Assembly: GCA_001662425.1 (NCBI GenBank)
Contig: BDDC01000001.1
Coordinates: 214,032-278,031, forward strand
From: Chlamydomonas sphaeroides
Taxonomy: Eukaryota; Chlorophyta; Chlorophyceae; Chlamydomonadales; Chlamydomonadaceae
Length of the DNA stretch: 64,000 nt
Reading direction: 5' to 3'
Below, piece after piece: positions 23,901 through 35,100 of the stretch. The translations under genes were made by a program, and so were the position numbers. How positions within the stretch are numbered: the stretch's first letter is position 1; every line of letters starts with the position of its first letter. The notes below the pieces were generated by a model. That model ran no database searches. It saw only the letters and a list, made by a program, of their open reading frames with translations, and was not told where the DNA came from.

Positions 23901-25504
23901 CGGAGAGCGCGTCGGCGGCGGCGGCGGAGATCGACATCAACGAGGAGCTGCAGCAGCTGGCGGACCTGCAGGTGCGCCTAAGGAAGGGCGGACAGCGCAG
24001 GGGCCGCGGCCGCCGTCCGGGCGTGGCCGATGGGGTGCAGCCAAGAGGGGCGTTGAGGCTGGCGGGTCTGCAGGTGCGCTCGTGTGAGGATGGACGAGGC
24101 ACGGCGCGCGCCGTGGACAGTAGGTAGCGCATGAGGCGGCGAGGGTGCTGTGCATGTGGCTCTGCAGGCCTGTGCTTGTCGGGCTCAGATAGGCGGGGGC
24201 ACTCACCGCCAGGCGCACTGCGTGCTGGGGCGCTGGGGCTTGGGGCAGGCGCCCGCCGAATGTCCTCCGCTGACGGCCCTTGTCCGCATCATGCGGGGCG
24301 CAGCATCTCAGGGCTTCCCTGGTGCCCAGGAGGCACGCTCAGGGGCTGCTGGGTCCTGCGGCTTTCACGCCGCTCGGTCACCACCCCTCGCCACGCCGCT
24401 GCCGCACGGCGGCACTCTGTCCGCTCCATGTGCGCCTGGTTGCGTGGGTGTGAGCCCACGTGCCCGCGCACCGGCCTCTTGTCCCGCCCCTGCCCACCGG
24501 CCCCCTGCCCGCCCGACCGCGCCCCCGTCCCGTCCCTGCAGGCGGTCATGGGGGTGCCCACGCAGCTGCTGCAGCAGTGCGTGCTGGACTGCAACGGGGA
24601 CGTGCAGACCGCCGCAACCACGGCCATGGAGCGCCTGCTGGCGGCGCCGGCGGGCGCCGGCCGCCGCGGCGCCGGCAGCGTGGGCAGCGGCGCAGCTTGC
24701 AACGGCTTCATGCGGGGCTCGTCGTCCTTCTACTCCATCAGCTCCCTAGACGGCGCCGCGCAGGCCCAGGAGCCCGAGCCGCACGCCGCCGACGCCTCCG
24801 GCCAGCAGCAGCGGCCAGCGTACAGCGGGCATTTCGGCGTGCGGCTACAAGACGACCCCGCGGCCGGCGGCACCGCCGCTGCCGGTGCTTACAGCGCCGG
24901 CCTGCTCCGAGGCGGTGTCGTGCTCGGCGGTGCCGCCGGCTGGCCCAACGGCTACGGCATGAGCGCCGCCGCGGCCGACGCGTCGCCTCTGGGCCCCGAT
25001 GCCAGCCCTTCAGGCGCGCCGCCGGCTGGCGGGCGCAACACCAGCCGCCTGTTGCACTGGCTGCGGGAGGACGCGGGGCGAGCGGCGGAGCTCGGCGAGG
25101 CCGTGGCGGCGTCGCCAGCCGGCGCGGCCGCCGCCGGCGGGCGCAACGGGCTCCTAGAGACGCCCTTTGGCCTGCAGGCGGACCTGGCGGCGAGGCTCGC
25201 GGCCGCCGCCAAGGCCAGCGCGCAATCGGACTCGCCATCGCTTCAGAGCTGGCTGGGGAGCAATGGAGGCTACGGGCACCCCAGCCTGAGCGCTGGCATG
25301 GCGGGGTCGACGGGCGCGGGCTCGCATGAGCTGAGCGGCTCGCACGGCGGCGCGTTTGGGTCAGCAGACTACGGCCCGCGCTGGGGCGGGGTCAGCGGCG
25401 GCGGCGCCGGGCCGGGGGGCGTACAGCGACAAGGCGGCGAGGGAGGGTCGGTGCCCGAGGGCGACGAGCTTGGCAGCATAATGGCGCTCATTAACGTCCG
25501 GTGA
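20941..25504 (+). CDS. Large protein with N-terminal Cys/His zinc-binding-like domain and C-terminal UBA-like segments
   Basis: Seven exons: 20941-21101, 21204-21279, 21343-21402, 21477-21601, 21716-22200, 22695-23971 and 24542-25504, giving 1048 residues. Residues 1-80 hold a Cys/His array (CDLC, EC at 23, C28, C33, H39, C42, C62, C66, C76), a likely zinc-binding RING- or headcase-like fold that spans three small exons. A basic KTKLA stretch and Lys-rich region follow, then several hundred residues of Ala/Pro/Ser spacer. A charged block PKLTKAQRKNLKRAEKKK comes next, then two UBA-like helical segments (MLGLMTHMQRLGAPEFVAAA...GIEWLL and VMGVPTQLLQQCVLDCNGDV) that straddle the last intron. Ubiquitin-related function is inferred from these segments only. 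The final exon encodes a low-complexity tail. TGTAA follows at 26134. Confidence 0.8.
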
Positions 25505-27100
25505 CGGGTAAATGTCCGATGACGGGACATGGACGGACATGACGCCCGCTGGAGACGACGGCCGCAATGCTGGCGTGTGCTGGTACACGGGTGCCGTGTG
25601 CTTTGTGACGACGTGACGCGCCGTTGCGGAGTGGATCGCTGGGCCGAGCGCCGGCGCGGGCGTGGAGCGAGAGGGGCCGGCGGCAGTTGCGGGCGGCGCG
25701 CAGACATGCGTGGGAATGACCCGTATGACCCGAGGGACTGGAGACGACGCTGCAGCTGGTGTGTGCGTGTGTGTGTGTGTGCTTGTGCATGCGTGTGTGC
25801 GCTGTGGAGTGGCCGGGCGTGTGCTCGTGTACGTGTACGTGAAATGCGAGGGCGCGCGTATGCGGTACGTGCCCCGGGCGAAGGCGACGCGGCGGCAAGG
25901 GCTGCGGCGGCCCTGCCGCCGTCCGTGCATGTCGGAGTTTTGTGAATTGCATGAGCGGGGCTGGGTGCGGGCGGGGAGCCGGCGGGGAGCACTAGAGCGC
26001 CCGCGGTGCCACCGCCCGTCTAGTCAGCGGCCCGCTGCCAGGTCTGCACGGCTCGCCGTTGCCGGCGCCATTGCCGGGGCGGAGAAGGCAGGGCTGCCAC
26101 GGAGCCCTCGCCAGCAGTCGCCCCGGTCGGGGTTGTAAGGGGCTGTGCCGAGGGCATCGGCGCATCGTACAGGTGTGGGCTGGAGCGGTTGGCATAAGGA
26201 TGGCCATGGGTCCATGTGGCGGGGGCGATGCTGCTGGCACGCCGCGAGGTGCTGAGAGTTGGCGGCAGTGCGCTGCCGCGGCGGCGGCGGCGCACGGCCG
26301 GCACGGGCCCAACGACGCAACCGCTGACAGTCGGTTGGGCCTGGCGCGCTGGGCTGGCATGAGTGCACAGAGCCGGGGCGCTGAGCGCGAGGCGAGGCAC
26401 GGAGCCGCACAGCAGTGCGCTCGGGTGTAAGGCGGGCGCTGCTGCTGAGCAGTCGGGTGCGCAGCTGACCCGTGTCAAGGCTGTCGAGCTCGGCCATGCA
26501 AGGCCTACAGGGCCGTGCGGCATGCCCCGATGGTCAGGCACCCCGCCGCTTCAGCACACGTCTGCCCGGGAGTCACCTCGTGTGTCTGCAAGCCACAGAC
26601 CATCCAGGCCAGCACCCGCCGCAGAGCTGGCTGCGCCTAAAGCCCTCAACCGCACACGGCGCCTGCAGAGACTGCGCCTCAACTGCTAAGCCACACGCGC
26701 CTGTACCCTGAAACGTGCGCCGCCGGCTCCCTTACGTGCCACCACGCCCACGTATAGCGCTCCGCGTCAGCTCACGGGCCTCGCAGAGCGCAGCAAGCAG
26801 ACTGCGAGCTCATAACTACCTACAGCGCTACCAAGAAGCTGCACACCCTGCCTACGACACGCCTGCCTGCCTACACCCTAGCACCTCACCAAGCCGGTTG
26901 CATCAGTACTGCGCACGCGTGTTGCAGCGTGTGGTTCGCGCGCCCCAAACCTGCCTGCCCTGCTCACCCCTTCAACCCCTACCCCGCACTCCAGTCCCTC
27001 GATCCCCTTGCCTGCCTTCGCGCCCCCCGCTCGCCGGCCAATCTCCTCATCATCACTGCGTTCGAGCCCATCCCCCCACACCGCCCCTTGCTCCCCCTCC
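25505..27100. other. Convergent 3' UTRs with GT microsatellite
   Basis: Holds the 3' UTR of the UBA-like gene (TGTAA at 26134-26138, a second at 26425) and the 3' end region of the minus-strand orphan gene. A (GT)n-rich run occupies 25758-25800. Open frames here lack splice-compatible partners and are not reported. Confidence 0.5.
25758..25800. repeat. GT-rich microsatellite in a 3' UTR
   Basis: Imperfect (GT)n run with interspersed GC and CAT, about 43 bases long, roughly 250 bases after the stop codon of the UBA-like gene. Confidence 0.85.
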
Positions 27101-28320
27101 TCACGGCTTGCGCGTGCTGATGAGCGCGTGCGTGTTTTGGATGCGCTGATTGTGCGAGTTGGCTATGCCGTACTGCACCGCATGGCCCGACTGCGTGGCC
27201 GGCGTCGCAATGCTGCCGCCCACGCGCCGCTCGGGGGAGGGCGGCAGCCAGCCTGTGGCGCGACGGGCGGACACGGGGCAGGACGCATGTTGTGATACGC
27301 ATTCCATGTGGGTCGGGCGGCCTCGCTGCCGCCGCCGCGCACACGGACATGTGCGGGGTGGCCGCCACTGCCGCTGTGGGCATCATCCGTTCGACACGCC
27401 CGGCGGCGCCAGGCTCACCGTAGTGATAGTGGTGAGCGTACTGGGGGTAGGTGGGGGTGGCCAGGGGCTGCTGCACGTGCGCATCTGTGGCTCGCGGCGT
27501 GGTGGTCCGGAAGCTGCGTGTAGTAAGGGAGGGCGGGAAGCGAGGGGAGACGTGGGTGAGCGGCGGATAGGGGGCGTTGAGGGAAGGGCGGTCTGAGCGG
27601 CTTCGGCCGGCGACCGAGCGGCGTTGGCACGGACAGCGCAGGGGCCTGCAGCCCCGGGCTGGAGAGGCGGAGGGGCGCCGCACGCACCCTTCCGGCGTCG
27701 GGGGTGGCCGCTGCAGTTGCCGGAGCTCCTCAAGCGTTCTATGCGGGTCTGGCATGCGCCGCGGCTCCGTCCTGCGGTTAATCCAAGCGAGCGGGCATCC
27801 GTGATTGTCCGGGCGGGCGGGGCTGCCTGGCGCAGCTGCAGAGCGGCTGCTCCGCTGCGCCTGCCTGCTGTGCAGCAAGCCCCACCTGTTCTCCCGTTCA
27901 ACCCATTCCTTGACGGAATCGGGGTTGTATTGGCTAAAGATGCCGCGGCCTGTGTGTGGGTGGGTTGGGGGTGCGGCGGCAGGGACGGCGTTGGTTGGGG
28001 AGCCAGCTGGGCAGGGCTCCACTTGGTACGGTGCATTCACCCCAATCAGGGCCGAGTTGACGGGACCTTCCCCACTTGGCTAGGCCGCCTGAGAGCAGAT
28101 ATTGTGGCCTGACGACATTGCGGGGTGCAGCGCCTGACTGGCGCTACATGCTACATGCCAAGGGCCTCCCCTTGGGATTCCCGGCCGTCTGCACCGTCGT
28201 AAGCATCGGTGGCTGCTGGCGCCACTGGTCGCCAGGGCAGCCGACGCGCAGCCCACTTCACGACTCGCGAATAGGCGCACCTGTTGTTGTGCCTGCTTGG
28301 TTCCACCACTTGTTTGACAT
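27101..28320 (-). CDS. Small orphan protein (155 residues), unknown function
   Basis: Five minus-strand exons: 28320-28281, 28088-28041, 27949-27886, 27513-27419 and 27321-27101. Every junction is in phase and has good GT/AG sites. The protein begins MSNKWWNQAGTTTGGLAKWG, continues FSQYNPDSVKEWVEREN, then a His/Tyr/Pro segment (TYPQYAHHYHYG), and ends HNQRIQNTHALISTRKP. It has no signal peptide, transmembrane helix or recognised catalytic motif. Its Trp/Tyr/Pro/Asn composition and lack of repeats resemble small axonemal microtubule-inner proteins, but this is only an impression. The start codon sits 417 bp from the start of the divergent CCDC97-like gene. The five-exon phase agreement is the main evidence that the gene is real. 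Confidence 0.75.
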
Positions 28321-28737
28321 TGCGCTGCTGTAGGTGAAGCAGCTAATCAGCCACCTAGTGGGCCAGTTTCGTGTGGCGACAGAGAGACGTCGATGCTGGG
28401 AGTCGTGCCCGAGACGCGCAGTTGTACTGCTACCTGTCGTGGACAATGTGTTCTCAGGTTGTCAAGGATGATGTTTGCGCGGAGGGCCTACGCCTTTGGA
28501 CAGGCGATCGATAGGCGATTGCTCTGCCCGGCGCGAGGTCACGACAGCCAGCGCAGGCGCACTACACAGACGACAGGACTGCGCATCGCTACAATAATAG
28601 AAGAGCACAGAGACAACGCCGCGTGTGAACACACGAAAACAACACCAGCAACTGTCGACCCCTGAAACAAGAACTCGGAGCCCCGCTGCATGTCGGCAGC
28701 CGCGAAGTGACCTGCTGGTGTCGTACGCACGCCCACA
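28321..28737. promoter_or_regulatory. Shared upstream region of a head-to-head gene pair
   Basis: 417 bases between the start codons of the 155-residue orphan gene (minus) and the CCDC97-like gene (plus). It is AT-richer than its surroundings near 28580-28680. No defined element was recognised. Confidence 0.5.
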
Positions 28738-31588
28738 ATGGCGCAGTCGCTGCCGACCGCGGCGCCGTCAGTGTCGCCGAGCGCCTCGGGCGGGCCCAGC
28801 GCCGGGCCGAGCGCCTCTGTGAGCGCCACCTCCGGCGGCCACCTCACTCACGGCGCAGCCATGGCCATCACGCAGCGCCTCTCCGAACTGCCCGACCTTG
28901 CGCTACCGTCCAAGTTCTACGCGGACCCCGCCCACGCGCCCGCCGCCGCCGAGGTGTTGATGTACTTGCAGGTTGGTCCTCCCCCGCCCCCAGCTATTGC
29001 GAGCCCGTGTCCACCGCCTTGCGCTGGCATGGCATGGTCGTGTGGCTGCTGATATCGTTGGTACTGATGGTGCCTTGTACATGTCGCGCTGCTCCCTTCT
29101 GGCCTGCAGGCGCTGCTCCAGAAGGACGCAGCCTCCTTCCTCGGACGGTGGGCGGCCACACGCGGCGATCGTGCGGCACACGCCCCTAGCTGTCACTGGG
29201 ATGCACACGTCCAGCTCCCGATCCTGTCGTCTGAGCAGAAGCCGCAGGTCTCCCTGCAGCGTCAGTGCTCAGGCCTGCGGACAGCTCCTGTGCGACCGCA
29301 CGCCATGCCCCCAGCCCCCGATCAGCCCGACCTGCGCTGCCGTACAATTGCATTCCCCACGCCGCACACAGGTACGGCAGCATGCTGCAGAGCCAGGAGC
29401 TTAACCACTTCGAGTGAGTGTGGTCGCCAGCGCGCAGTGTGGAGGCCTGGCCGACGCAGGCCACCGCTGCGCATGGCATGCGCGGGGCCCTCGTTTCACC
29501 CCCCGCCGCAGCCACTGGCCGCAAGCAGCTCCCCACAAGGCTGCTTAGTCAATGCGCGCTGCACGCCATGCGAGCTCCCACCTTCTACCCAGATGCCGGC
29601 ATGCCAACGCACCTGCCGTGCGCCGGTGTGTACTGCTCGTGCTGCAGGGCGCTGCGCTCCGCCGACTGGGAGGTCGACCACTGGCTGACCCACATCGCCA
29701 CGCAGCGGCTGGCGGCTGCGCAGCAGGCCGCCGACCCCAGGTACGACACTGTACGACACACGGCCGCACGGCATGCCTAGCGCCCCGGGCCCGCTGCGCC
29801 CTGCGCCACCCCGCCGCTGCCCTGTATCCAAGCGACGTACCGCACCCAACGCCCACGGGGAATTCACGCCGCGCCCGAGCTGTGCCGGGGCGCCCGCGCC
29901 GCCGCAGGCGCTTGCCGGCGAGCGTCAAGAACCGGCGGCTGGCCGCTATGCAGCGGCTGCAGGTGGCGGGCGAGTACTTTAGCGACGAGGCCATGCGGCA
30001 GCGCGCACCGCTGCTGTACCACCAGCAGATCGGGCGCTACGAGCCCAGGCAGGGGCCGGGCGGCGGCGAGGAGGAGGGCGGCGAGGACGGCGGCGATGGC
30101 TGTGGCGGTGGCAGCGAAGCTGGGCAGCCCGGCGGCGCGGCGGCGTGCGGGCGTGCAGGTGGGGGGTAGCTTGTGCGGCTGCCGTGCGTTGCGCAGCTAC
30201 TATGCTGCCTGCGTTGCCTCTGGCGTCGTGCCTGCGCTGAAGAGCAAACTTCTCGCGTTGTGGTCCTGCCACAGGCCCGGGCAGCGACGGCTTCGGAGGC
30301 AGCTGCCTGGCGGCCGCGCTGCAGGAGGCGCTGCGGAAGGGCCCCGACCAGGTCGAAGGCGCAGTGGGCGGGGCCTCAGCCTCCAGCGGCGTAGCTGCCG
30401 GCGGCTGTGGCGACGCCTCCCAGCCAGGGCCAAGCGGGACAGCTGCCGGCGGCAGCTCAGCGTCGGCAGTGCCGACAGCTGCTGGGGGCGCTCCTGCTGC
30501 CGGGCCCACGGCGGCGGCCCGCGAGGAGGACATGGCGGACGCGCCGGGGCCCAGCCGTGGCAGCGGCGCGGCTGGTGCGGCAGCGCACGGGGGAAGAGGC
30601 GGCGGCAGCTCCGCAGCCGCCGGGGGGTCCGGCCATGGGCCGGGGCCGGGGCCGGGCAATGGTGCTGGCGGGCTGCACGCGTTCAGCGAATTTCTGCTGC
30701 GGCAGAACGACGAGGCGCAGCTGCTGCAGCGGCGCATGCAGGAGCAGCGCGAGGAGGACGCACAGGTACCTTGGGCGATGATGTTGCTGCTGCTGCTGTG
30801 CTGCTCGGGGGGTGGACGGGGCGCCGCTGTTCCGTCATGCGGCTGCTGCTCCTTGGGGGTAGTGCGCGCAGGCTGCCTCACGTATGCCTGTCTGCCCTGA
30901 TGTCCTTCCGTGCCCCTTGCCGTGACGCCAGCTGTCGGAGCACGACAGCGACAGCGATGACGAAGACGGAACGGGGAACGGCGGCGGCGGCGACGCTATG
31001 TCAGAGGACGACGATGATATCGGCGGCGGAGGCGGCGGAGGCGGCCGGCGGCACAGGCGCGCCGAGGCGCGGCCCACGCAGGGAGACCTGGCCGAGCTGC
31101 GGCGGGACTTTTTGGCGGAGATGCGCAGTCGGTTTCTCACTGGCCAGGACGCGGCGTATGTGGACTATGCAGAGATCGACGGTGCGTGCGTTGGCCTCGC
31201 GTGTGGCGGGAAGGGTTTGCCGCATGCTCCCTGCGGGGGCGGCTCGGTGCGGATGTGGGGCTCGCGAGGGAAGGGGGGAGACCCGCCATGCGCACCTTGC
31301 TTGGGCGGCTCGGGGTTGCTATTGCGCGGAAGGTTAGGGGTTGATGCCGGCTCGTTCTGCTACTGTGGTCTTGAACTTTCAGCGCATCACCCCTGGGTAC
31401 AACGCCGATGCGGATCTGCGAGGCCAACGTTGCACCTGCGCCCAGGGACCACGTGACGGTGTTGCTGTGGCTCCAACGTATGACGCCCGGCCCCGGCCCC
31501 CGTTCCTGCAGGCGATGCCTCCCTAGACGCCGACTGGCTGGAGGAGGAGTCCCGCGACGCCGAGGAAAAGTACTTCGACGAGGATTGA
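28738..31588 (+). CDS. CCDC97-family protein
   Basis: Eight exons: 28738-28971, 29110-29147, 29372-29413, 29648-29740, 29908-30158, 30275-30765, 30932-31181 and 31512-31588, giving 491 residues in frame throughout. The family core is recognisable: FLGRYGSMLQSQELNHFE, the segment VKNRRLAAMQRLQVAGEYFS, EFLLRQNDEAQLLQRRMQEQ, and the acidic C-terminus with DLAELRRDFLAEMRSRFLTG followed by the terminal YFDED. In animals CCDC97 associates with the SF3b spliceosome complex, so a nuclear splicing-related role is plausible by homology. An Ala/Gly/Pro spacer of about 140 residues separates the N-terminal core from the C-terminal acidic region, where a run of Asp and a Gly stretch are typical low-complexity inserts. 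TGTAA at 31915-31919 marks the 3' end. Confidence 0.9.
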
Positions 31589-32173
31589 GCGCGACTGACG
31601 AGCGGGACTGATCAGGATTGAGCGGGACTGAGTGGGAATCAGACGTGCCAAGTGTCACGAGCATTGGCGGAAGGGCGCGATCGCAGTGGTGGTTGCATGG
31701 GCATTGATGTTGCTAACGCACGGGATGCGACGAGAGGGTTCTGGCGCGTTGCGTTGGCACTCGGCGGGCGGCTGCACACTGTGGCCGCGAGCTAGCGAGG
31801 GGTTCACGGCGCATGGCTCAGCACAGAGTGCCTGCGAGCTGGAACGCAGAGTCCGATGCATACAATGTCCGTCGACCGAGGGGGCGGGGCCCTGGCGCCC
31901 CGCCAAGCCTGTCATGTAAGCAAGGAGCCGAGTACGGTGCAGAGCACATCCCCCCATAGGTCATCGCCCCGACACCGAAGCGCGTGGCATGTACTGTCTA
32001 GTAAGCGCCGGCCCAGCTTTTGAACATGAAGACCCAGCTTCGAACCAGCCTGTCCATTCAGCAATGTTCAGTAAGAGTATGAATTGATCATAATTGCGAG
32101 TGCACAACATTCGTACCGGCCTGCTGGGGCATTGCCCGCCACCTGGAGCTACCTGACATGCACTACCCGCCTC
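31589..32173. other. Convergent 3' UTRs
   Basis: Between the CCDC97-like gene (plus, TGTAA at 31915) and the glycosyltransferase (minus). No TTACA was seen for the minus-strand gene. AT-rich from about 31990 to 32110. No coding exon was found. Confidence 0.5.
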
Positions 32174-35100
32174 TCACCAATCCCGGCGCTGGTCCTCTGG
32201 CAGCTCATAATACTTGAGTGCCCGGCACCTCGACCTCCACGTGTCGTACACTTGACGTACAGGCTCTGCCATGTCGGACACCTGCCGTACCGGCCGGTCC
32301 AGCCACCACACGGCGATGGGCTCGTGCGCCTGCTGCTCGCCCTGCAGCACCTCCGCCGCATTCAGCTCCACCAGCTCCATGTACGACACGTCGTACAGCC
32401 GGCCGGGGGTAGCGGGCTGCGAGGCTGGGCCGTCCTGCGAGCAGAGCACCCGTACGGCAGCACCGTGAGGGCGCGGCCCTCTCTTCGTCGCACACAACTT
32501 GGCAAAACAAGGATGGCCCCGCAATACACAGCACTGCACCGCCACACCTTCGCTAGCCGGAGGGTGGTACGTGCGGTGGGTGCAGCCCGGTGTGGAAGCG
32601 GGTCCCCGCCAGGCGCAGCTGCGCTCGGATGTGCGCCGTGGTCGGCTACGGGGTGGTGGCGCAGCACGTGGTCCAGTTCCAGCGACAGCAGCGCCCGGGC
32701 GCCGTCCCTGCCCTGGTCCCGCGTGTTCATGAGGCAATCTGCAGGCGGTGGCACGGGGCAGGCCCAGGCCCAGGCCGTTGCTCGATTGGCGCGGAGCTCC
32801 GTTCGGCTGGGCGAGGACATCCCCAGGCGTGTGACAGCTGACCCACATGCCCGACACCAGAGCAGGCAGCGCCCTGCTGCTGCAAGGCAACCGCACCGTA
32901 CGCACCCCGCCAGGTGAAGCCGGCCCACTCGCAGGCGAGGCTGCTGACGTTAGCACCCCAGGGCACCACGACCGTGCCGGCCCGGATGTGGCGCCAGGGA
33001 GGGTCCAGCGACGGCAGCGAGGCGCCGGCCGCGCGCTGCGCGCTCGCCTCGGCCGTCAGCGCCTGAGGGCGGGGGCATGGCGGCACCCGGGTCCCCAGGG
33101 CATGAGGGCATGAGGGCTCAGCCAGGGCCCTGCTGCCTGGAGCCAGCGCGCCAGGGGCAAGGGTGGGCGTGGGGCAGCTGCGGCGGAGGCAGACGCCACA
33201 TACCCAGTCAGCGTCGCAGGGCACTGAGGGCCAGCCCGCCACCGCGCCCAGCGCCAGCGCGACCTGCGCCAGGCCCTGCGCCGCCGCTACGAATTCCGGC
33301 TTGCCTGGCGGGAAGCACGTGTGGGTGGGTGAGGGACCAAACGGTCGACTTGTGGGTCCGGCCAGCAGCCGCGCAAGTGCGGGGTTGTGATGTACATAGC
33401 CAGTGAGATGCGGGGTCCCGCGAGCCGCAGCGCGGGGGATGCGGCTGCGCGGCCCCTGGGCGGGTGCAAGCGCCGCTGCTTACTTATGGTAGCCGTGATG
33501 ACGGCCGGCGCGTAGGCCACCACGCGCCGGGTGTCCACGCTCTCGTTCAGATGCAGCAGCGATAGCGCGTTGGCGTCGGCGTAGCTGGCGTAGAACACCC
33601 GCGCGGGGCCACCGGCCAACCTGCAGGGCGGCAGCGGCAGCCGACCCACGTCAGCGCTGCGCCGGCAGACCTAGGCCTTGCGGCTGCTTGCGAGCCACCC
33701 AGCGCACCTCGCCGCGAGGCGCCAGTCGTAGTGCCCCGACGCCTGGAAGATGATTTGCTTCTGGAAGTCGCCCGGAAAGAGGCCCGCGTGGATGTGGCCA
33801 ACCGCCTGCCGGAGGGGCGGCAGGCAGGCGCGAGACTCTGCAAGCGCGTGCTGGTTTGAAGCAGCAAGGCGCGCTGTATGTGCCAGAGCGGCGCAGTCAG
33901 GGGAGGGCGTTCCTCGGCCTCCTTCGGCGCAGCCCGGCTGTCCCACCCGCCCTGCCCGGTGACTGCCCTGGCCGTCCGCAGCCCGCTGCCGTTCGCCCTC
34001 CATGGTAAGGGCTAGCGGCATGCCCAGATGGCTACTACTGTGAACCCACGCAGACTGCTGTGACCCATGGGCCGGGCCCACCTGCTGCGGCGGCGGGTCC
34101 AGGTGCGAGTGCCACATGCCCAGGCGCCCTCCATGGAGCCACGCGCTCTCCAGCCAGGCACCGAGGAGGGTGCCGTCGTCCCACTCTGCATCAGCCGGCC
34201 GTGGCATTGTGGTCAGAGCTTGCGGCAGTGGTGGCTGGCTGGCTGGCTGGCGGGCGGGCGCCGCGGGGCTGCGGCCTGCTCCACCGAGCATGCGAGTACC
34301 CATGCGGAGCTCCCACCTGCCATGAACGCAAAGAGCTCAGGCTTGGTGGCCTTGGCGCGTGCCTCGTCCGCTGGGTCCTCGGGGTCCGGCGGCAGGGGCA
34401 CGCCTGGGCAAGGGGAGTGGCGGCAGGTAAGATAAGACGGGCGCAGCGGCGCGATAACTCGGGTTGCCAAGCTCCTTGGAGGACCTACATGAATGCGTTA
34501 ACGCTTCCTGGCGACGCTGCCGTTGGCGAGCGGCGCCCTGCCGCTGCAATGCAACCGGCGGCCGTCGCCAGCCCTGCCCCATTCGCATTCGCCCATGTGC
34601 CATCCCCGGAGTGACTCACCCAGGTCTTTGAACGCCTGCCGGTAGGCCGCTGTGAAGGGCCCTATGGTGCGGCTGAAGGGATAGCCACCCAGCTCCGCCG
34701 GCCATTGCCCGCCTGCGCGCGAGCGTTCCGGGGGGCCACCGGCAGGGCGGGGCGCAGCGGTCAGCGGACACCGCCAACCTCTCAGACGGCTCGGAGCGCC
34801 CGAGTCAGGCACGCGCGGAGCAGGACGCTGGCAGGCGCTTAAGAAAAGGGCTCACCCCAGGCGTGCGGCATGTTCAAAGTTGCCGACAGCAGGCGCATCG
34901 TGTGGTTGATGGCCCGGTCCTGCGGGAGGCAAGCCGCAAGGCGTGCGACACAGGAGCGGGCGCCGCGCTGGGCGTCGCTGGACTGGGGATGCATCCATTG
35001 GGCCGGCGACCGGCTGGCCAGCGGCGCGCCCCGAAGTGCAGCTTGGCGGCATCACGTCGCGCGCCGGGCCCCCGTCCCCTGGTTCCTTCGCAGCACGATT

